Positions 1 to 9,827 are shown, numbered from the stretch's first letter. The stretch: 64,000 bases of DNA from Allochromatium vinosum DSM 180 (GCF_000025485.1 NC_013851.1:301001-365000), one strand, 5' to 3'. Numbers and translations: made by a program. Notes: a model not told the origin generated them from the letters alone.

Positions 1-130
1 GGTGTCGATCAATCCCAAGCTCGCGACCTATGTGATCCGCGTCAGCGACGAGGCCGGTCAAGCCGTGGCGCTGATGCAGGGGACCGTCTATCGCAAACAG
101 GAGGCGCTCGATGACTACATCGGCCGTTGA
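1..130 (+). CDS. PaaI-like hotdog thioesterase, C-terminal end (partial)
   Basis: The frame is open from the left edge and ends at TGA 128-130, giving the last 42 residues of a protein whose start is outside the window. The tail reads as the final beta strands of a hotdog fold: a strand with VIRVSDEAGQAVAL, then MQGTVYRK, the pattern seen at the end of PaaI/YbgC-type acyl-CoA thioesterases. Such enzymes hydrolyse acyl-CoA thioesters in the cytoplasm. The catalytic residues lie upstream and cannot be seen, so substrate is unknown. The next gene starts inside this one (20-base overlap), which suggests translational coupling. Confidence 0.6.
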   Translation, partial: VSINPKLATYVIRVSDEAGQAVALMQGTVYRKQEALDDYIGR

Positions 131-944
131 CGGATATTCGCCCGACGCCGGACCGGAGCCGCTGGACGACGTGGAGACCGAAGCCCGTGAGCCGGTCGCC
201 TTCGGTCTGATCGTCATCGGCGACGAAGTGCTCAACGGCGCGCGCGTCGACGGGCATCTGCCCGCCTTCAAGCGCCTGATCGGAGAACGCGGTCATACCC
301 TGGCCCGCTACTGGATGCTCCCCGACGACCCGGACGTGCTGACGACGCATCTGCGCTTCTCGATGGGACGACCCGAGCCGGTGTTCGTCTGCGGCGGTAT
401 CGGCGCGACCCCGGACGATCACACCCGCGCCTGTGCCGCCGCCGCCGCCCATGTCGAGCTGGTGCGCCATCCCGAGGCGGCACGTCTGATTGAGGACAAG
501 TTTGGCGAGTCGGCCTATCCGCACCGCATCCTCATGGCCGATCTGCCGGCGGGGGCGGATCTGGTGCCCAACCCGGTCAATCAGATGCCGGGCTTCACGC
601 TGGCGCGGCACTGGTTCCTGCCCGGATTCCCGAAGATGGCCTGGCCGATGGCCGAATGGGTGCTGGACCGGCACTTCGGGCGCTGTGTCCAGGCGCGCGA
701 GTCAGCGGTGCTGGTGCGCGGCGTGCCCGAGAGTCAGTTGATCCCGCTGATGCGCCGTCTGACCCTGGAGTATCCCGAACTCAAGCACTTCAGCCTGCCG
801 CACATGGGCGAGGATCCGCACATCCGGCTCGGTTTTCGCGGACGCGATGGACTCGACGACGCCATGCGCGAGTTGCGTCAGGCGCTCGACGAGGCTGCGT
901 TCGAGTACATCGAGGCGCCGGTCGATGGAGCGCGGGAGGACTGA
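111..944 (+). CDS. CinA-like molybdopterin-binding domain protein (MoaB/Mog fold)
   Basis: A 277-residue protein matching the N-terminal (MoCF/MoaB-like) domain of CinA. Around residues 30-45 it has GLIVIGDEVLNGARVDGH, the usual nucleotide/molybdopterin-binding start with a GDE-x-L-x-G motif, and near residue 95-105 FVCGGIGATPDDHT, matching the family's GG(I/L)G(P/A)TxDD(H/I)T signature. The C-terminal nicotinamide-nucleotide amidase domain of full CinA is absent, so this is the short form (competence/damage-inducible protein A homologue). The exact reaction of this short form is not established; pyrophosphatase or ligand binding is possible. The start overlaps the upstream thioesterase by 20 bases and is followed by a small GC-rich hairpin (951-971) before a convergent gene. 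Confidence 0.8.
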   Translation: MTTSAVDGYSPDAGPEPLDDVETEAREPVAFGLIVIGDEVLNGARVDGHLPAFKRLIGERGHTLARYWMLPDDPDVLTTHLRFSMGRPEPVFVCGGIGATPDDHTRACAAAAAHVELVRHPEAARLIEDKFGESAYPHRILMADLPAGADLVPNPVNQMPGFTLARHWFLPGFPKMAWPMAEWVLDRHFGRCVQARESAVLVRGVPESQLIPLMRRLTLEYPELKHFSLPHMGEDPHIRLGFRGRDGLDDAMRELRQALDEAAFEYIEAPVDGARED

Positions 945-950
945 ACAACG

Positions 951-971
951 GCCGCGCCCTCGGGACGCGGC
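951..971. terminator. Small GC hairpin between convergent genes
   Basis: GCCGCG (951-956) and CGCGGC (966-971) form a 6-bp perfect stem with a 9-base loop, placed between the stop of the CinA-like gene (944) and the stop of the minus-strand gene (972). There is no T-run, so it is at best a weak bidirectional terminator. Confidence 0.35.
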
Positions 972-1307
972 TCAGGAATACCCGCTGTCGCGATAAGCGC
1001 GCTGCATCCGGCTGAGCTTATCGATACGGCCCTCGCCCTGGAGCTCGGCGATGGCCTCGCGCAACGCCTGCCGCTGCGTGCCGGCGAGTGCCGCGACGGT
1101 CGCCTCGTGGCGGCGCACCGCGCGCAGGCGCTCGGCATCCTCTTCGGTGATGGGTTCATGCGCGGCGCGTTCGACGATCGACTCGATCAGGACGCGGCGG
1201 CGCTTCTGCAAGCGCTCGACCATGTCCCAGTCGTCGCCCTGGGCAGCCGGCTTCATCTGATCCGTTGCCGCGACCAGATCGCTGATGAGATCCGTCAGAT
1301 TGGCCAT
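972..1307 (-). CDS. Small helical FliT-like protein
   Basis: A 111-residue, almost all-helical protein. The start at 1307 is preferred over upstream in-frame ATGs because GGAG lies about ten bases upstream and the sequence before it has no conserved look. Features are DDWDMVERLQKRRRVLIESI (roughly residues 25-45), an acidic middle, and a C-terminal helix ending in a Q-R-A-Y motif. This recalls the FliT family of flagellar export chaperones (short bundle, 'D(W/M)..L..L...R..L' then a terminal 'G.KA..AY'). No other flagellar gene is present, so the assignment rests on sequence texture alone. It could be an unrelated small coiled-coil protein. It is divergent from the RND pump genes (96-bp gap). 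Confidence 0.45.
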   Translation of the reverse strand: MANLTDLISDLVAATDQMKPAAQGDDWDMVERLQKRRRVLIESIVERAAHEPITEEDAERLRAVRRHEATVAALAGTQRQALREAIAELQGEGRIDKLSRMQRAYRDSGYS

Positions 1308-1403
1308 CGATACTCTCCAGCTCAAACGGGTTCGGTGGTATCCGATCCGGGGGTGTCGGTTTAATATGCCAGCTTCGCCCACGGTCGACGAGGATCTCTT
1401 TCG

Positions 1404-2636
1404 ATGCCAGCTCATACCGCTATGCCGGAATGCCGGATCTCGCCCGCTCGTTCGTCTGCTCGCTCACGTCTGTCCCCGCCCATCTCGACATCCACCCGCT
1501 ACCTTCAGGCCGGCGTGCTGTGCGCCGCGTTGGCCCTGGCACTCACCGGCTGCGAACCGGCCAAGCCCACGGCCGCCAAGCGCGAGATGCCGCCGCCGAG
1601 CGTGATCGCGGTCGCCGCCGAGACCCGGACCATCGAGGACGAGGCCAAGTTCGTCGGGCGTGTGGTCGCGGTCGACCGGGTCGAGCTGCGCGCCCGTGTC
1701 GAGGGCTTCCTCAAGGAGCGACGCTTCAAGGAGGGCCAGACGGTCGTCGTCGGTGACGTCCTCTTCCTGATCGAGCCTGATCAATATGCCGCCGTGGTCG
1801 AGCAGCGTGAAGCCGATCTGGAGAAGGCCAAGGCCGATTCACAGAACGCCGATGCGCAGCTCGCGCGCGGTCTGGAGCTGCTCAAGCAGAAGAACATCGC
1901 CCAAGCCAAGGTCGACGAACTCCAGGCCGCCGCCGCCGTCGCCAAGGCCAGCATCGCCCAGGCCCAGGCGGCCTTGAACGCCGCGCGCCTGGATCTGAGC
2001 TACACCCGGATCATCGCGCCGATCGCCGGTCGCATCGGCTTGGCCAACCTGAGCGTCGGCAATCTGGTCGGCCCCTCATCCGGGGTGCTGGCCACCATCG
2101 TCAGCCGCGATCCGATCCATGTCCAGTTCCCCGTGACGCAGCGCGATCTGCTGGCCGCACGGCGTCAGATCGAGTCCAAGGGCGGCGATCCGCGTAAGGT
2201 CGTGATCCAGGCGCGCCTGCCCAACGGCAAGCTTTACGAGCATTCGGGACATCTGGATTTCGTCGATGTCACCACTGATCGCGCGACCGATTCGGTGACG
2301 CTGCGCGCCGAGTTGCCCAATCCCAATGGCACGCTGGTCGATGGTCAGTACGTCGGTGTGGTGGTGCAGAGTGGCGAGCCGGAGTCGGCGATCCTGATTC
2401 CACAGTCAGCTCTCCAGGTCGATCAGCAGGGACTCTATGTGCTGATCGTCGACGCAGAGGGTAAGGCGCAGGTCCGCCGTGTCAAGACCGGCCAGACCAA
2501 GGGCGCCGAGATTGCCGTCACGCAGGGCCTGAACGCCGGTGATCTGGTCATCGTCGAGGGCATCCAGGGCGTCACCCCCGGTCAGCCGGTCAAGGCCGCT
2601 CCGCCCCAGCAGGCTGAAACGGGAGCCAAGCCATGA
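1404..2636 (+). CDS. RND efflux periplasmic adaptor (membrane fusion) lipoprotein
   Basis: A 410-residue AcrA/MexA-type adaptor that links an inner-membrane RND pump to an outer-membrane channel. A long basic leader ends in a hydrophobic segment and lipobox L-T-G-C (Cys about residue 50), so the mature protein is probably a lipoprotein. After it come the lipoyl half ([17 protein letters not shown]...), an alpha-helical hairpin rich in Ala/Gln/Lys (residues ~135-195), the second lipoyl half ([14 protein letters not shown]) and beta-barrel and membrane-proximal domains. GAGG precedes ATG 1404 by nine bases; ATG 1422 is an alternative that shortens the leader. The stop overlaps the next gene by ATGA, so adaptor and pump are translated together. 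No outer-membrane factor is encoded nearby. Confidence 0.92.
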   Translation: MPAHTAMPECRISPARSSARSRLSPPISTSTRYLQAGVLCAALALALTGCEPAKPTAAKREMPPPSVIAVAAETRTIEDEAKFVGRVVAVDRVELRARVEGFLKERRFKEGQTVVVGDVLFLIEPDQYAAVVEQREADLEKAKADSQNADAQLARGLELLKQKNIAQAKVDELQAAAAVAKASIAQAQAALNAARLDLSYTRIIAPIAGRIGLANLSVGNLVGPSSGVLATIVSRDPIHVQFPVTQRDLLAARRQIESKGGDPRKVVIQARLPNGKLYEHSGHLDFVDVTTDRATDSVTLRAELPNPNGTLVDGQYVGVVVQSGEPESAILIPQSALQVDQQGLYVLIVDAEGKAQVRRVKTGQTKGAEIAVTQGLNAGDLVIVEGIQGVTPGQPVKAAPPQQAETGAKP

Positions 2637-5600
2637 TCTCGGACGTCTTCATCGATCGCCCGCGACTGGCGATCGTCATCTCGGTGGTGCTGACCCTGGT
2701 CGGTCTGGTCGCGCTGACCCAGCTGCCGGTCGCCCAGTTCCCCGACATCGTCCCGCCCCAAGTCTCGGTGAGCACCAGCTATCCGGGCGCAAGCGCCGCC
2801 GTGGTCGAGTCGACCGTCGCCCAGCCGCTGGAGTCGCGTATCAACGGCGTCGACAACATGCTCTACATGAAGTCGTCGAGCAACAACGACGGCAGCTACT
2901 CCCTCACCGTCACCTTCGCGCTCGGCACCGACCCGGACATCAACACGGTCAACGTCCAGAACCGCGCCAATCTGGCCATGGCCCAGCTTCCCGAGGAGGT
3001 CAAGCGCCAGGGGCTGACGGTCAAGAAGCAGTCCTCGGCCATGTTGCAGGTGGTGGCGCTCTATTCGCCCAAGAACTCTTATGACGGACTCTTCCTGAGC
3101 AACTATGCCGCCATCAACGTCATCGACACCCTGGCGCGCGTGCCCGGTGTCGGTGAGGTCTCGCAGTTCGGTCCGCTCGACTACAGCATGCGCATCTGGC
3201 TCGATTCGGATCGGCTGACCGCGCTCGGACTGACGCCCTCGGATGTCGTCTCGGCGATCCAGAGCCAGAACGTCCAGGCCGCCGTCGGGCGCATCGGCGC
3301 CCAGCCCATGACCTCGGATCAGCAGTTCCAGATCACGCTCCAGACCCAGGGCCGGCTGAGCGATGTCGAGGAGTTCGAGCGCATCCTGGTGCGCGCCAAC
3401 CCGGACGGCTCGCGCATCCTGGTGAGCGATGTCGGGCGGGTGGAACTGGGCGCCAAGCAGTCCGACGCCGTCAGCCGGCTCGATGGGCGACCCACGGCGG
3501 CCATGGCCATCTATCTGGCGCCGGGCGCCAATGCCGTGTCGGTGGCCGATGGTGTCGACGCGGCCATGCAGAAGCTCGCCGAGCGCTTCCCGGACGATCT
3601 CGATTACGCGGTCGTCTATGACACCACGGACTTCGTCAAGGCCAGTCTGGAGAAGGTCGTCCACACGCTCTTTGAAGCCTTCGTGCTGGTCATCCTGGTG
3701 GTGTTCCTGTTCCTGGGAAGCTGGCGTGCGACTCTGATTCCGCTGATCGCGGTGCCCGTGGCCCTGATCGGCACCCTGGCGTTCCTGCTGCTCATCGGTT
3801 TCTCGCTCAACACCATTTCGCTGCTGGCGATGGTGCTGGCCATCGGCATCGTGGTCGACGACGCCATCGTGGTGGTCGAGAACGTCGAGCGGCTCATGGA
3901 AGAGGAGGGGCTGTCGCCGCGCGAGGCGGCCAAGAAGGCGATGGGCCAGATCACAGGTCCCATCATTGCCATCACGCTGGTGCTGCTGTCGGTGTTCCTG
4001 CCGGTGGCCTTCATTCCCGGCATCACCGGGCAACTGTTCCAGCAGTTCGCGGCCGTGGTCGCCTTCTCGATGCTGATCTCGGCGATCAATGCGCTCACGC
4101 TCTCGCCGGCGCTGTGCGCCCTGCTGCTCAAACCGACCCATCACCAGCGCGGAATCATGCGTTACGTCATGGGCGGCATCGATCGGGTGCGCGACGGCTA
4201 TGCGGCCGTGGTGCGGCGTCTGGTGCGTTTTTCGCTGCTGGTGCTGGTGTTGATCGCGGGTGTCGGACTGGCGACCGGCTGGCTGTTCAAGATCACGCCG
4301 ACCGGCTTCCTGCCGACCGAGGATCAGGGCGCCTTCATGGCCCATGTCCAGCTGCCCGAGGGCGCCTCGGTCAACCGCACCCTGGCGGTCGTCGAGCAGG
4401 TCGAGCAGATCGTGCTGGCTGATCCAGCGGTGGAGCATGTGATCGCCATCCCGGGTTACAACATCGTCGACGGCAGCATCCAGTCCAATGCGGCGGCGAT
4501 CGTCGGCCGGCTCAAGCCGTTCGAGGAGCGCACAACACCGGATCTGGCGGCGACAGCGGTCATCCGGCGCATCGCCGTCGAGACTGCCGGACTGTCGGCG
4601 GCGCGCGTGATGCCCTTCAACCTGCCGCCCATCGTCGGTCTGGGCACGGGCAGCGGATTCGAGTATCAGCTACTCGATCTCCAGGGCAGCGAGCCGGCCG
4701 ATCTGGCGGCGGTGATGCGCGGTCTGGTGCTGGCGGCCAATCAGGATCCGGTGCTCTCGCGCGTCTATTCGACCTGGACCACCAGCAATCCGCAGGTCGA
4801 TCTCAAGCTCGATCGCGAGAAAGCGCAGACGCTCGGGTTGCCGATCAACAGCATCTTCAACGCGCTCCAGTCGACGCTCGGCGGCTACTATGTCAACGAC
4901 TTCAACCGTTTCGGCCGGGTCTGGCAGGTCAAGATCCAGGGCGAGGAGTCCGATCGCGAAGCCTTCGAGGACGTCTACCGCATCCATGTGCGCAACACCG
5001 AGGGCGAGATGGTGCCGCTGCGCGCGCTCATGTCGGCCGAGCTGATCGTCGGCCCGCAGCTCATCCAGCGCTACAACAACTATCGCAGTGTCACGCTCCA
5101 GGGCGGTCCCAAACCGGGCTACAGCTCAGGCGAGGCGATCGCGGCCATGGAGCGCGTTTCGGTCGAGACCCTGCCGAACGGCTATGGCTTTTCCTGGACC
5201 GGCACCGCGCTCCAGGAGAAGGACGCCGGCGGCAAGACGCCGATCGTGCTGGGGCTGGCGGTGCTCTTCGCCTATCTGTTCCTGGTCGGACTCTACGAGA
5301 GCTGGTCGATGCCGACGGTGGTGCTGCTCTCGGTGACGGTCGGGGTGCTCGGGGCCATGGTGGCGCTTCTGATCGCCCGGCTGGCCAACGATCTCTATGC
5401 CCAGGTCGGGCTGGTGGTGCTGATCGGTCTGGCGAGCAAGAACGCCATCCTCATCGTCGAGTTCGCCATGGAGCAGCGCGCCTCGGGCCGATCCATTCTG
5501 GAGGCGGCCGTCACGGGCGCGCGGTTGCGGATTCGGGCCGTGCTCATGACCAGCTTCGCCTTCATCCTGGGGCTGGTGCCGCTGATCCTGGCCAGCGGGG

Positions 5601-5794
5601 CCGGGGAGGCCAGTCAGCGCGCGGTCGGCACGGCGGTCTTCGGCGGAATGCTGGCGGCGGCCCTGATCGGTATCTTCCTGATCCCGATGCTCTATGTGGT
5701 CTTCCAGCGGCTGCGCGAATGGGCGCATGGCAGTGCGTCACAGCATGGCGGCGCCGAACCTAACGCCAGCCATCCAAACGAGGCGCATCCATGA
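2633..5794 (+). CDS. RND multidrug efflux permease, HAE-1 (AcrB/MexB) family
   Basis: A 1053-residue inner-membrane proton/drug antiporter, full length for the family. It starts directly with the first transmembrane helix ([20 protein letters not shown]) and the PN-type porter domain. The proton-relay residues are present: the aspartate pair in TM4 ([14 protein letters not shown]409/D410) and the TM10 lysine ([14 protein letters not shown]936). Two large periplasmic loops follow TM1 and TM7 as expected. It overlaps the adaptor gene by four bases. Substrate cannot be told from sequence; the HAE-1 class normally exports hydrophobic or amphiphilic drugs, bile salts or solvents. A TolC-like partner must come from elsewhere in the genome. 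Confidence 0.95.
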   Translation: MISDVFIDRPRLAIVISVVLTLVGLVALTQLPVAQFPDIVPPQVSVSTSYPGASAAVVESTVAQPLESRINGVDNMLYMKSSSNNDGSYSLTVTFALGTDPDINTVNVQNRANLAMAQLPEEVKRQGLTVKKQSSAMLQVVALYSPKNSYDGLFLSNYAAINVIDTLARVPGVGEVSQFGPLDYSMRIWLDSDRLTALGLTPSDVVSAIQSQNVQAAVGRIGAQPMTSDQQFQITLQTQGRLSDVEEFERILVRANPDGSRILVSDVGRVELGAKQSDAVSRLDGRPTAAMAIYLAPGANAVSVADGVDAAMQKLAERFPDDLDYAVVYDTTDFVKASLEKVVHTLFEAFVLVILVVFLFLGSWRATLIPLIAVPVALIGTLAFLLLIGFSLNTISLLAMVLAIGIVVDDAIVVVENVERLMEEEGLSPREAAKKAMGQITGPIIAITLVLLSVFLPVAFIPGITGQLFQQFAAVVAFSMLISAINALTLSPALCALLLKPTHHQRGIMRYVMGGIDRVRDGYAAVVRRLVRFSLLVLVLIAGVGLATGWLFKITPTGFLPTEDQGAFMAHVQLPEGASVNRTLAVVEQVEQIVLADPAVEHVIAIPGYNIVDGSIQSNAAAIVGRLKPFEERTTPDLAATAVIRRIAVETAGLSAARVMPFNLPPIVGLGTGSGFEYQLLDLQGSEPADLAAVMRGLVLAANQDPVLSRVYSTWTTSNPQVDLKLDREKAQTLGLPINSIFNALQSTLGGYYVNDFNRFGRVWQVKIQGEESDREAFEDVYRIHVRNTEGEMVPLRALMSAELIVGPQLIQRYNNYRSVTLQGGPKPGYSSGEAIAAMERVSVETLPNGYGFSWTGTALQEKDAGGKTPIVLGLAVLFAYLFLVGLYESWSMPTVVLLSVTVGVLGAMVALLIARLANDLYAQVGLVVLIGLASKNAILIVEFAMEQRASGRSILEAAVTGARLRIRAVLMTSFAFILGLVPLILASGAGEASQRAVGTAVFGGMLAAALIGIFLIPMLYVVFQRLREWAHGSASQHGGAEPNASHPNEAHP

Positions 5795-5956
5795 CCTGCC
5801 GGCTCAAGGCACACTGACGATCAGCGAGGATGTCGAGGTTCCATCGCTGGTTGCCGAGTGGCCGACGGGCTGAATCGGCGCCAAATGCCCCCATATCCGT
5901 GATCGTTTCTGCTGTGACGTCCAACGAACGACAACTGTTGTATTAGAGAACCAAAC

Positions 5957-6391
5957 ATGCCGTATCAATCCGTTCGGCGCTTCGTCGCGCTCATCGTCGC
6001 CAGTCTCGTTTTCGTCGCCGGTGCCCAGGCGGGCGGACTCGACCTCAGCCCGCAAGAGGCGCTCGCCAAGGCCAAAGCGGGGGAGATCCTGCTGATCGAC
6101 ATCCGTACCCCGCCCGAGTGGCGCGAGACCGGCGTGGCTCCCGAGGCTCACCGCATCGACATGACCGACCCCAAATTCCTTGAGCGTCTGCTCCAGGACA
6201 TGGGCGGCGACAAGTCGGCCCCCATCGCCCTGATCTGCCGCACCGGCAACCGCAGCGGCTATGTGCAGAAGCAGTTGCAGAAGATGGGATTCAGCCAGGT
6301 CCACAACGTCCCCGAGGGCATGGCGGGCAGCCGCTCCGGTCCGGGCTGGATTCGTCGCGGTCTGCCTGTGGAAACCTGTACCAACTGCTGA
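5957..6391 (+). CDS. Periplasmic rhodanese-domain sulfurtransferase
   Basis: A 144-residue single-domain rhodanese with an N-terminal signal peptide ([19 protein letters not shown], cleavage about residue 25). The active-site loop is CRTGNRS (Cys about residue 95), preceded by [11 protein letters not shown], the usual domain entry. Single-domain rhodaneses carry persulfide sulfur or act as thiol sensors; the exported location suggests handling of sulfane sulfur or cyanide outside the cytoplasm, which would suit a sulfur-oxidising host (inference). It lies 64 bases upstream of a gene for an exported cyclophilin on the same strand and may share its transcript. Confidence 0.88.
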   Translation: MPYQSVRRFVALIVASLVFVAGAQAGGLDLSPQEALAKAKAGEILLIDIRTPPEWRETGVAPEAHRIDMTDPKFLERLLQDMGGDKSAPIALICRTGNRSGYVQKQLQKMGFSQVHNVPEGMAGSRSGPGWIRRGLPVETCTNC

Positions 6392-6455
6392 ACCTGACCG
6401 TCCGCGCATCCCGGATATCCAATCCCTTGAAACCACCTTTCAACAAGGAAATCTG

Positions 6456-7019
6456 ATGAAGAAGTCCCCGCTCGCGCTCGCCGCCGTCCTGTTCGCCGTT
6501 GCCGTGACCCCGGCCCTGGCCGCCAATCCCAAGGTTGCGCTCGATGTCAGCATCGGCGGCCAGCCCGCCGGAACCATCACCCTGGAACTCTTCGCCGACG
6601 TAGTGCCCAGGACGGCCGAGAACTTCCGCGCCCTCTGCACCGGCGAGAAGGGCGAGGGACTGGCCTATGCCGGCAGTCCCTTCCACCGCATCATTCCCGG
6701 CTTCATGATCCAGGGCGGCGACTTCACCAACGGCAACGGCACCGGCGGCAAGTCGATCTACGGCGAGATGTTCGAGGACGAGAACTTCACCCTCAAGCAC
6801 GAGTCGGCCGGCACCCTGTCCATGGCCAACGCCGGTCCCAATACCAACGGTTCGCAGTTCTTCATCACAGTCGACTCGACCCCCTGGCTCGATGGTCGGC
6901 ACGTGGTCTTCGGCAAGGTGGTCGATGGCATGGACGTGGTGCGCGCCATGGAGCAGCAGGGCAGCCGTTCGGGCCGCACCCAGGCACCCGTGATGCTCGA
7001 AGCCTGTCGTCAACTCTGA
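6456..7019 (+). CDS. Exported cyclophilin-type peptidyl-prolyl cis-trans isomerase
   Basis: A 187-residue protein: signal peptide ([22 protein letters not shown]) plus one complete cyclophilin domain. The start at 6456 is fixed by AAGGA seven bases upstream and by the signal peptide; the frame is open further upstream but without a credible start. Active-site residues of the family are present: [14 protein letters not shown] (Arg and Phe), [15 protein letters not shown], and [10 protein letters not shown] with the tryptophan that binds cyclosporin in eukaryotic cyclophilin A. The core is strikingly like cyclophilin A, including [19 protein letters not shown] and EDENF, rather than like E. coli PpiA/PpiB. 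It should fold proteins in the periplasm. Confidence 0.93.
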   Translation: MKKSPLALAAVLFAVAVTPALAANPKVALDVSIGGQPAGTITLELFADVVPRTAENFRALCTGEKGEGLAYAGSPFHRIIPGFMIQGGDFTNGNGTGGKSIYGEMFEDENFTLKHESAGTLSMANAGPNTNGSQFFITVDSTPWLDGRHVVFGKVVDGMDVVRAMEQQGSRSGRTQAPVMLEACRQL

Positions 7020-7073
7020 AGGCTCCAGGAGGCGATCGCCGTTGCGGTTGCCTCGGACTTCGTGGAGCGAGAC

Positions 7074-7424
7074 TCAGGGGGCCGCACCGAGATAACCGGA
7101 GTCTCGCAATTCGTCGATCGTGGTGTTTATCGTGCTCGAAAGCACCTCGATCATCGATTCGAGCGAAATGTCTCCTCCGCGTATCTGCTGTTCGAATGTT
7201 TGTGTGATCTCGGCCAGAGTTTGCGCGCCAATGTTGCCCGCGCTGCCTTTCAGTGAGTGTAGGATATGAGCGCATTCGGGTAACTCGCGGCATTCCGCAT
7301 GCTGTCTGAGCGCTTGCAGTTGGCGCTCGAATTGCTGGGCGAATGTATTCGTCACCTCGAAAAAGTCACTCTCTCCAAGCGTTTCGCGCAGGGTGTCGAG
7401 CACGTCATGATTCAAGTGGCGCAT
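7074..7424 (-). CDS. Histidine phosphotransfer (Hpt) domain protein
   Basis: A 116-residue stand-alone Hpt protein, an all-helical four-helix bundle that shuttles phosphate between hybrid kinases and response regulators. The phospho-accepting site is HSLKGSAGNIG with His56, matching the family consensus H-x-L-K-G-x-x-x-x-x-G. The gene is divergent from a REC-HDOD response regulator (183-bp gap), a natural partner. No hybrid histidine kinase lies nearby. Its 3' end faces the cyclophilin gene across 54 bases. Confidence 0.85.
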   Translation of the reverse strand: MRHLNHDVLDTLRETLGESDFFEVTNTFAQQFERQLQALRQHAECRELPECAHILHSLKGSAGNIGAQTLAEITQTFEQQIRGGDISLESMIEVLSSTINTTIDELRDSGYLGAAP

Positions 7425-7607
7425 CGTGGCCTCCCAATGTGTTTCCGATAACGATGGTCTTCGCCCTGTCGAGTGCGTTCGATCATATGAGATTTCATCA
7501 TGCCGTGCGAGCGGCTGATCCGCTGTTCGGCGTCAGTCGATGCTTTATGGATGACCGGGAAATCTGGAGCAATACCGAGACCTTATTGAAAAATCCGGAG
7601 ACACTGT

Positions 7608-8777
7608 GTGATCCGCGTCATGATCGTCGAAGATGATCCGGCAACCGGCGCCCTGCTGCGTCAGCTCGTCAGGCGGATCTGGCCAGGGGCCACCGTGACG
7701 CTGGATGCCGATCCGTTGCTGGCGCTCGATCGCTGGCGCACGCAGGGTGCGGATCTGATCCTGCTCGATTGGGAGCTGCCCGGAATGAGCGGACTCGAGA
7801 TCCTCAAGACCATTCGTCGCTTGGGTGCGAAGACCAGCTGTGTGATGATCACGAGTCATTCCGACCGCGAGCAGATACTCGCTGCACGTGCCTTTCATGT
7901 CGACGCCTATATCGTCAAGCCGTTCGATGCCAAACAGATCATGGAACGTCTGTCACGCATCGTCGATGTGGATATGGCATCCGATGTTTCGTGTGAATCG
8001 TTCGAGAGCCTGGATGACTTCATCGAGAGCCGGTTGAAACAGGATCTGCCTGGACTGCCCATTGCCCCCGAACTCGTCGAGCGCATAGTGGGTATCCGCG
8101 CAATGGAAGCGCCGGAACGTATTCGATTGCTGCGTGAATGCCAGTTCGAGCCGGGGCTGTTGTTTCGTATGCTGAGCCTGGCCAATAGCAGCCGCTATAT
8201 CGACGGAATGGATGTCGTGGAGACCTTCGAGGGCGCTATTCGCAAGATCGGTCTCGATGCATTCATCAATCTGGCCGTCGAGGTCTCATTGCATCCCGGA
8301 AGTCACATCGAACATGCGAGTCTGGCTCACAAGTGCTTTGAGCTTCGGCGTAGAGCGATGTCGCTGGTTGGGATTCTCGTCAAACTCAGAGAGCACCTCG
8401 AATTCAATCTCGACAGTTGCCGCACCGCCTGCATCCTGCACTCCATGGCCGAGTTGTCCCTGCTCCAGCTCATGCAAACCTGGGTCGACGCCGGCCACGC
8501 CATCGACGAGACGACCCGTGACGCGGTTTTCGATCGCTATACGGAGCGTGCGCGCGAGCCGCTCCAGGCCCAATGGACCATCCCCAATACGCTCCGCGAG
8601 CGCATCGATGCGCTCGATCGACTGCCCGCAGGCACTGTGGTGCGCAAAGAACCCATCATCATGCGGATCGTGGCACTCCTGCATGCGGGCGATCCTCAGC
8701 GTGAGCTACCGCGTTTGATGGCCCGCTTTGGTCTCAGCGGCAGGATCGACGCCATTTCAACCGGAAGCGCGTCTTGA
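7608..8777 (+). CDS. Response regulator with REC receiver and HDOD output domain
   Basis: A 389-residue protein. The receiver domain (residues 1-125) has the acidic pair E8/D9/D10, phospho-acceptor D54 in LLDWELPG, T/S in MITSHSD and the lysine in YIVKPFD. The remainder (about 140-380) is helical with an HDOD-like core: LLFRMLSLANSS, then EGAIRKIGLDAFINLAVEV and HSMAELSLLQLM. HDOD domains resemble HD-GYP but lack its metal ligands and usually act as signalling scaffolds. The start is GTG 7608, chosen because CCGGAG precedes it at normal distance and gives the standard MIRVMIVEDD beginning. The divergent Hpt gene is the likely phosphodonor route. Confidence 0.82.
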   Translation: MIRVMIVEDDPATGALLRQLVRRIWPGATVTLDADPLLALDRWRTQGADLILLDWELPGMSGLEILKTIRRLGAKTSCVMITSHSDREQILAARAFHVDAYIVKPFDAKQIMERLSRIVDVDMASDVSCESFESLDDFIESRLKQDLPGLPIAPELVERIVGIRAMEAPERIRLLRECQFEPGLLFRMLSLANSSRYIDGMDVVETFEGAIRKIGLDAFINLAVEVSLHPGSHIEHASLAHKCFELRRRAMSLVGILVKLREHLEFNLDSCRTACILHSMAELSLLQLMQTWVDAGHAIDETTRDAVFDRYTERAREPLQAQWTIPNTLRERIDALDRLPAGTVVRKEPIIMRIVALLHAGDPQRELPRLMARFGLSGRIDAISTGSAS

Positions 8778-8839
8778 ATCCGCTGCACCGGCATCTGAAG
8801 ACGACGCTGAAACGCTGGCGACCAGAGCCGGAACCCGCC

Positions 8840-9802
8840 TCAGTGGGTCGAATCTGAGCGTGTGGCCGGGTCTCGCACGCGCAGAAAGCTGGCGAAGCGT
8901 GGAATGCCGTTGCGGGTGCGTCCGTGGTATTTGAAGGTCACGCGGCTGCCGATCGGTGGCGGTGAGCGTCGCTCGGCGTCGCTGAAGCCGCTGCCGAGAC
9001 GGAAGCGCTGCCCCGAGGGTTCCTCGACCAGGAGTGCGCCCAGCATCCCCTCGTACTTGCCCTTGCCCGGCAGATGCGCGATCACGCGGGCCTCGGCGTC
9101 CAGATAGGGCTTGACCTTGATGAGGTCGTCGCTGCGTCCGGCGCGATAGGGGGCGTCGTCGCGATGCAGCATCAGCCCTTCGCCGCCGCCGGCGACGACC
9201 GTTTCCAGACGCGCCATCAGGTCGGCGTGATCGGCGACCCGGAATTGTTCCACGGGGGCGATGCGCGGATTCGGCGTGTCGGCCAGCAGACGTTCGAGCG
9301 CCTGGAGGCGCTCGCCGAAGGGGGCGTCCATACCCGGCAGGTCGAAGACCCGGTAGCTCACCGCGCGCCAGGCGTCGTGATCCGGTTCCAGGCTCCGCAC
9401 TGTGCCCGACAGGACCTCGAAGGTGCCGCGCCCCATCCAGAGTTCGCCGTCCAGCGGGATGGCTGGAAAGCCGTCCGTGAACCAGACGGGCACCGCGATC
9501 GGCTGACCGCCGCGTGTGATCAGCCTGGAACCATCCCAATAGGCTCTGACTCCATCGAGTTTTTCGCTCACCCAGTAGCGCGACAGATCGATGCCTTCGC
9601 GGTAGACGTTGGCCAGGATCAGCGCGGGTGGTGTCGCAGCCTGCTCGGTCGTGGTCTGGGGGGCCGTGACGGAGCGTGGGGACACGTCCGCCACGACTGG
9701 CGGTGTACAGCCGAGAACCAGGATCAGCGCCAGGAACGCTCCGCGCCAGCTCCAGAAGCCGGCGCAGCGTTCCCAATATCGCGTTTCTCTGTTGTGCCGC
9801 AT
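8840..9802 (-). CDS. Exported ATP-dependent DNA ligase, LigE type
   Basis: A 320-residue minimal ATP-dependent DNA ligase. Nucleotidyltransferase motif I is SEKLDGVRAYWDG with the adenylated lysine K81; further motifs are LDGELWMG (motif III), GGEGLMLHR (motif IV) and LIKVKPY (motif V), followed by an OB domain (VTFKYHGRTRNGIPRF). Residues 20-38 are hydrophobic and end with L-G-C at 30-32, so the protein is exported and may even be lipidated. LigE enzymes of Haemophilus and Neisseria are periplasmic and seal nicks, with proposed roles in DNA uptake or extracellular DNA. It is the last gene of an apparent nifJ-DHOD-ligase run, 25 bases after its neighbour. Confidence 0.87.
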   Translation of the reverse strand: MRHNRETRYWERCAGFWSWRGAFLALILVLGCTPPVVADVSPRSVTAPQTTTEQAATPPALILANVYREGIDLSRYWVSEKLDGVRAYWDGSRLITRGGQPIAVPVWFTDGFPAIPLDGELWMGRGTFEVLSGTVRSLEPDHDAWRAVSYRVFDLPGMDAPFGERLQALERLLADTPNPRIAPVEQFRVADHADLMARLETVVAGGGEGLMLHRDDAPYRAGRSDDLIKVKPYLDAEARVIAHLPGKGKYEGMLGALLVEEPSGQRFRLGSGFSDAERRSPPPIGSRVTFKYHGRTRNGIPRFASFLRVRDPATRSDSTH

Positions 9803-9827
9803 GGCGGAGAAGGCAATCCAGCCGATC

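Noticed and set aside
2582-4438. Long minus-strand open frame (~618 codons) opposite the RND permease
   Set aside because: It is antisense to a fully conserved permease, its translation is rich in His/Gln/Arg with no domain, and such frames are common in high-GC genes with third-position bias.
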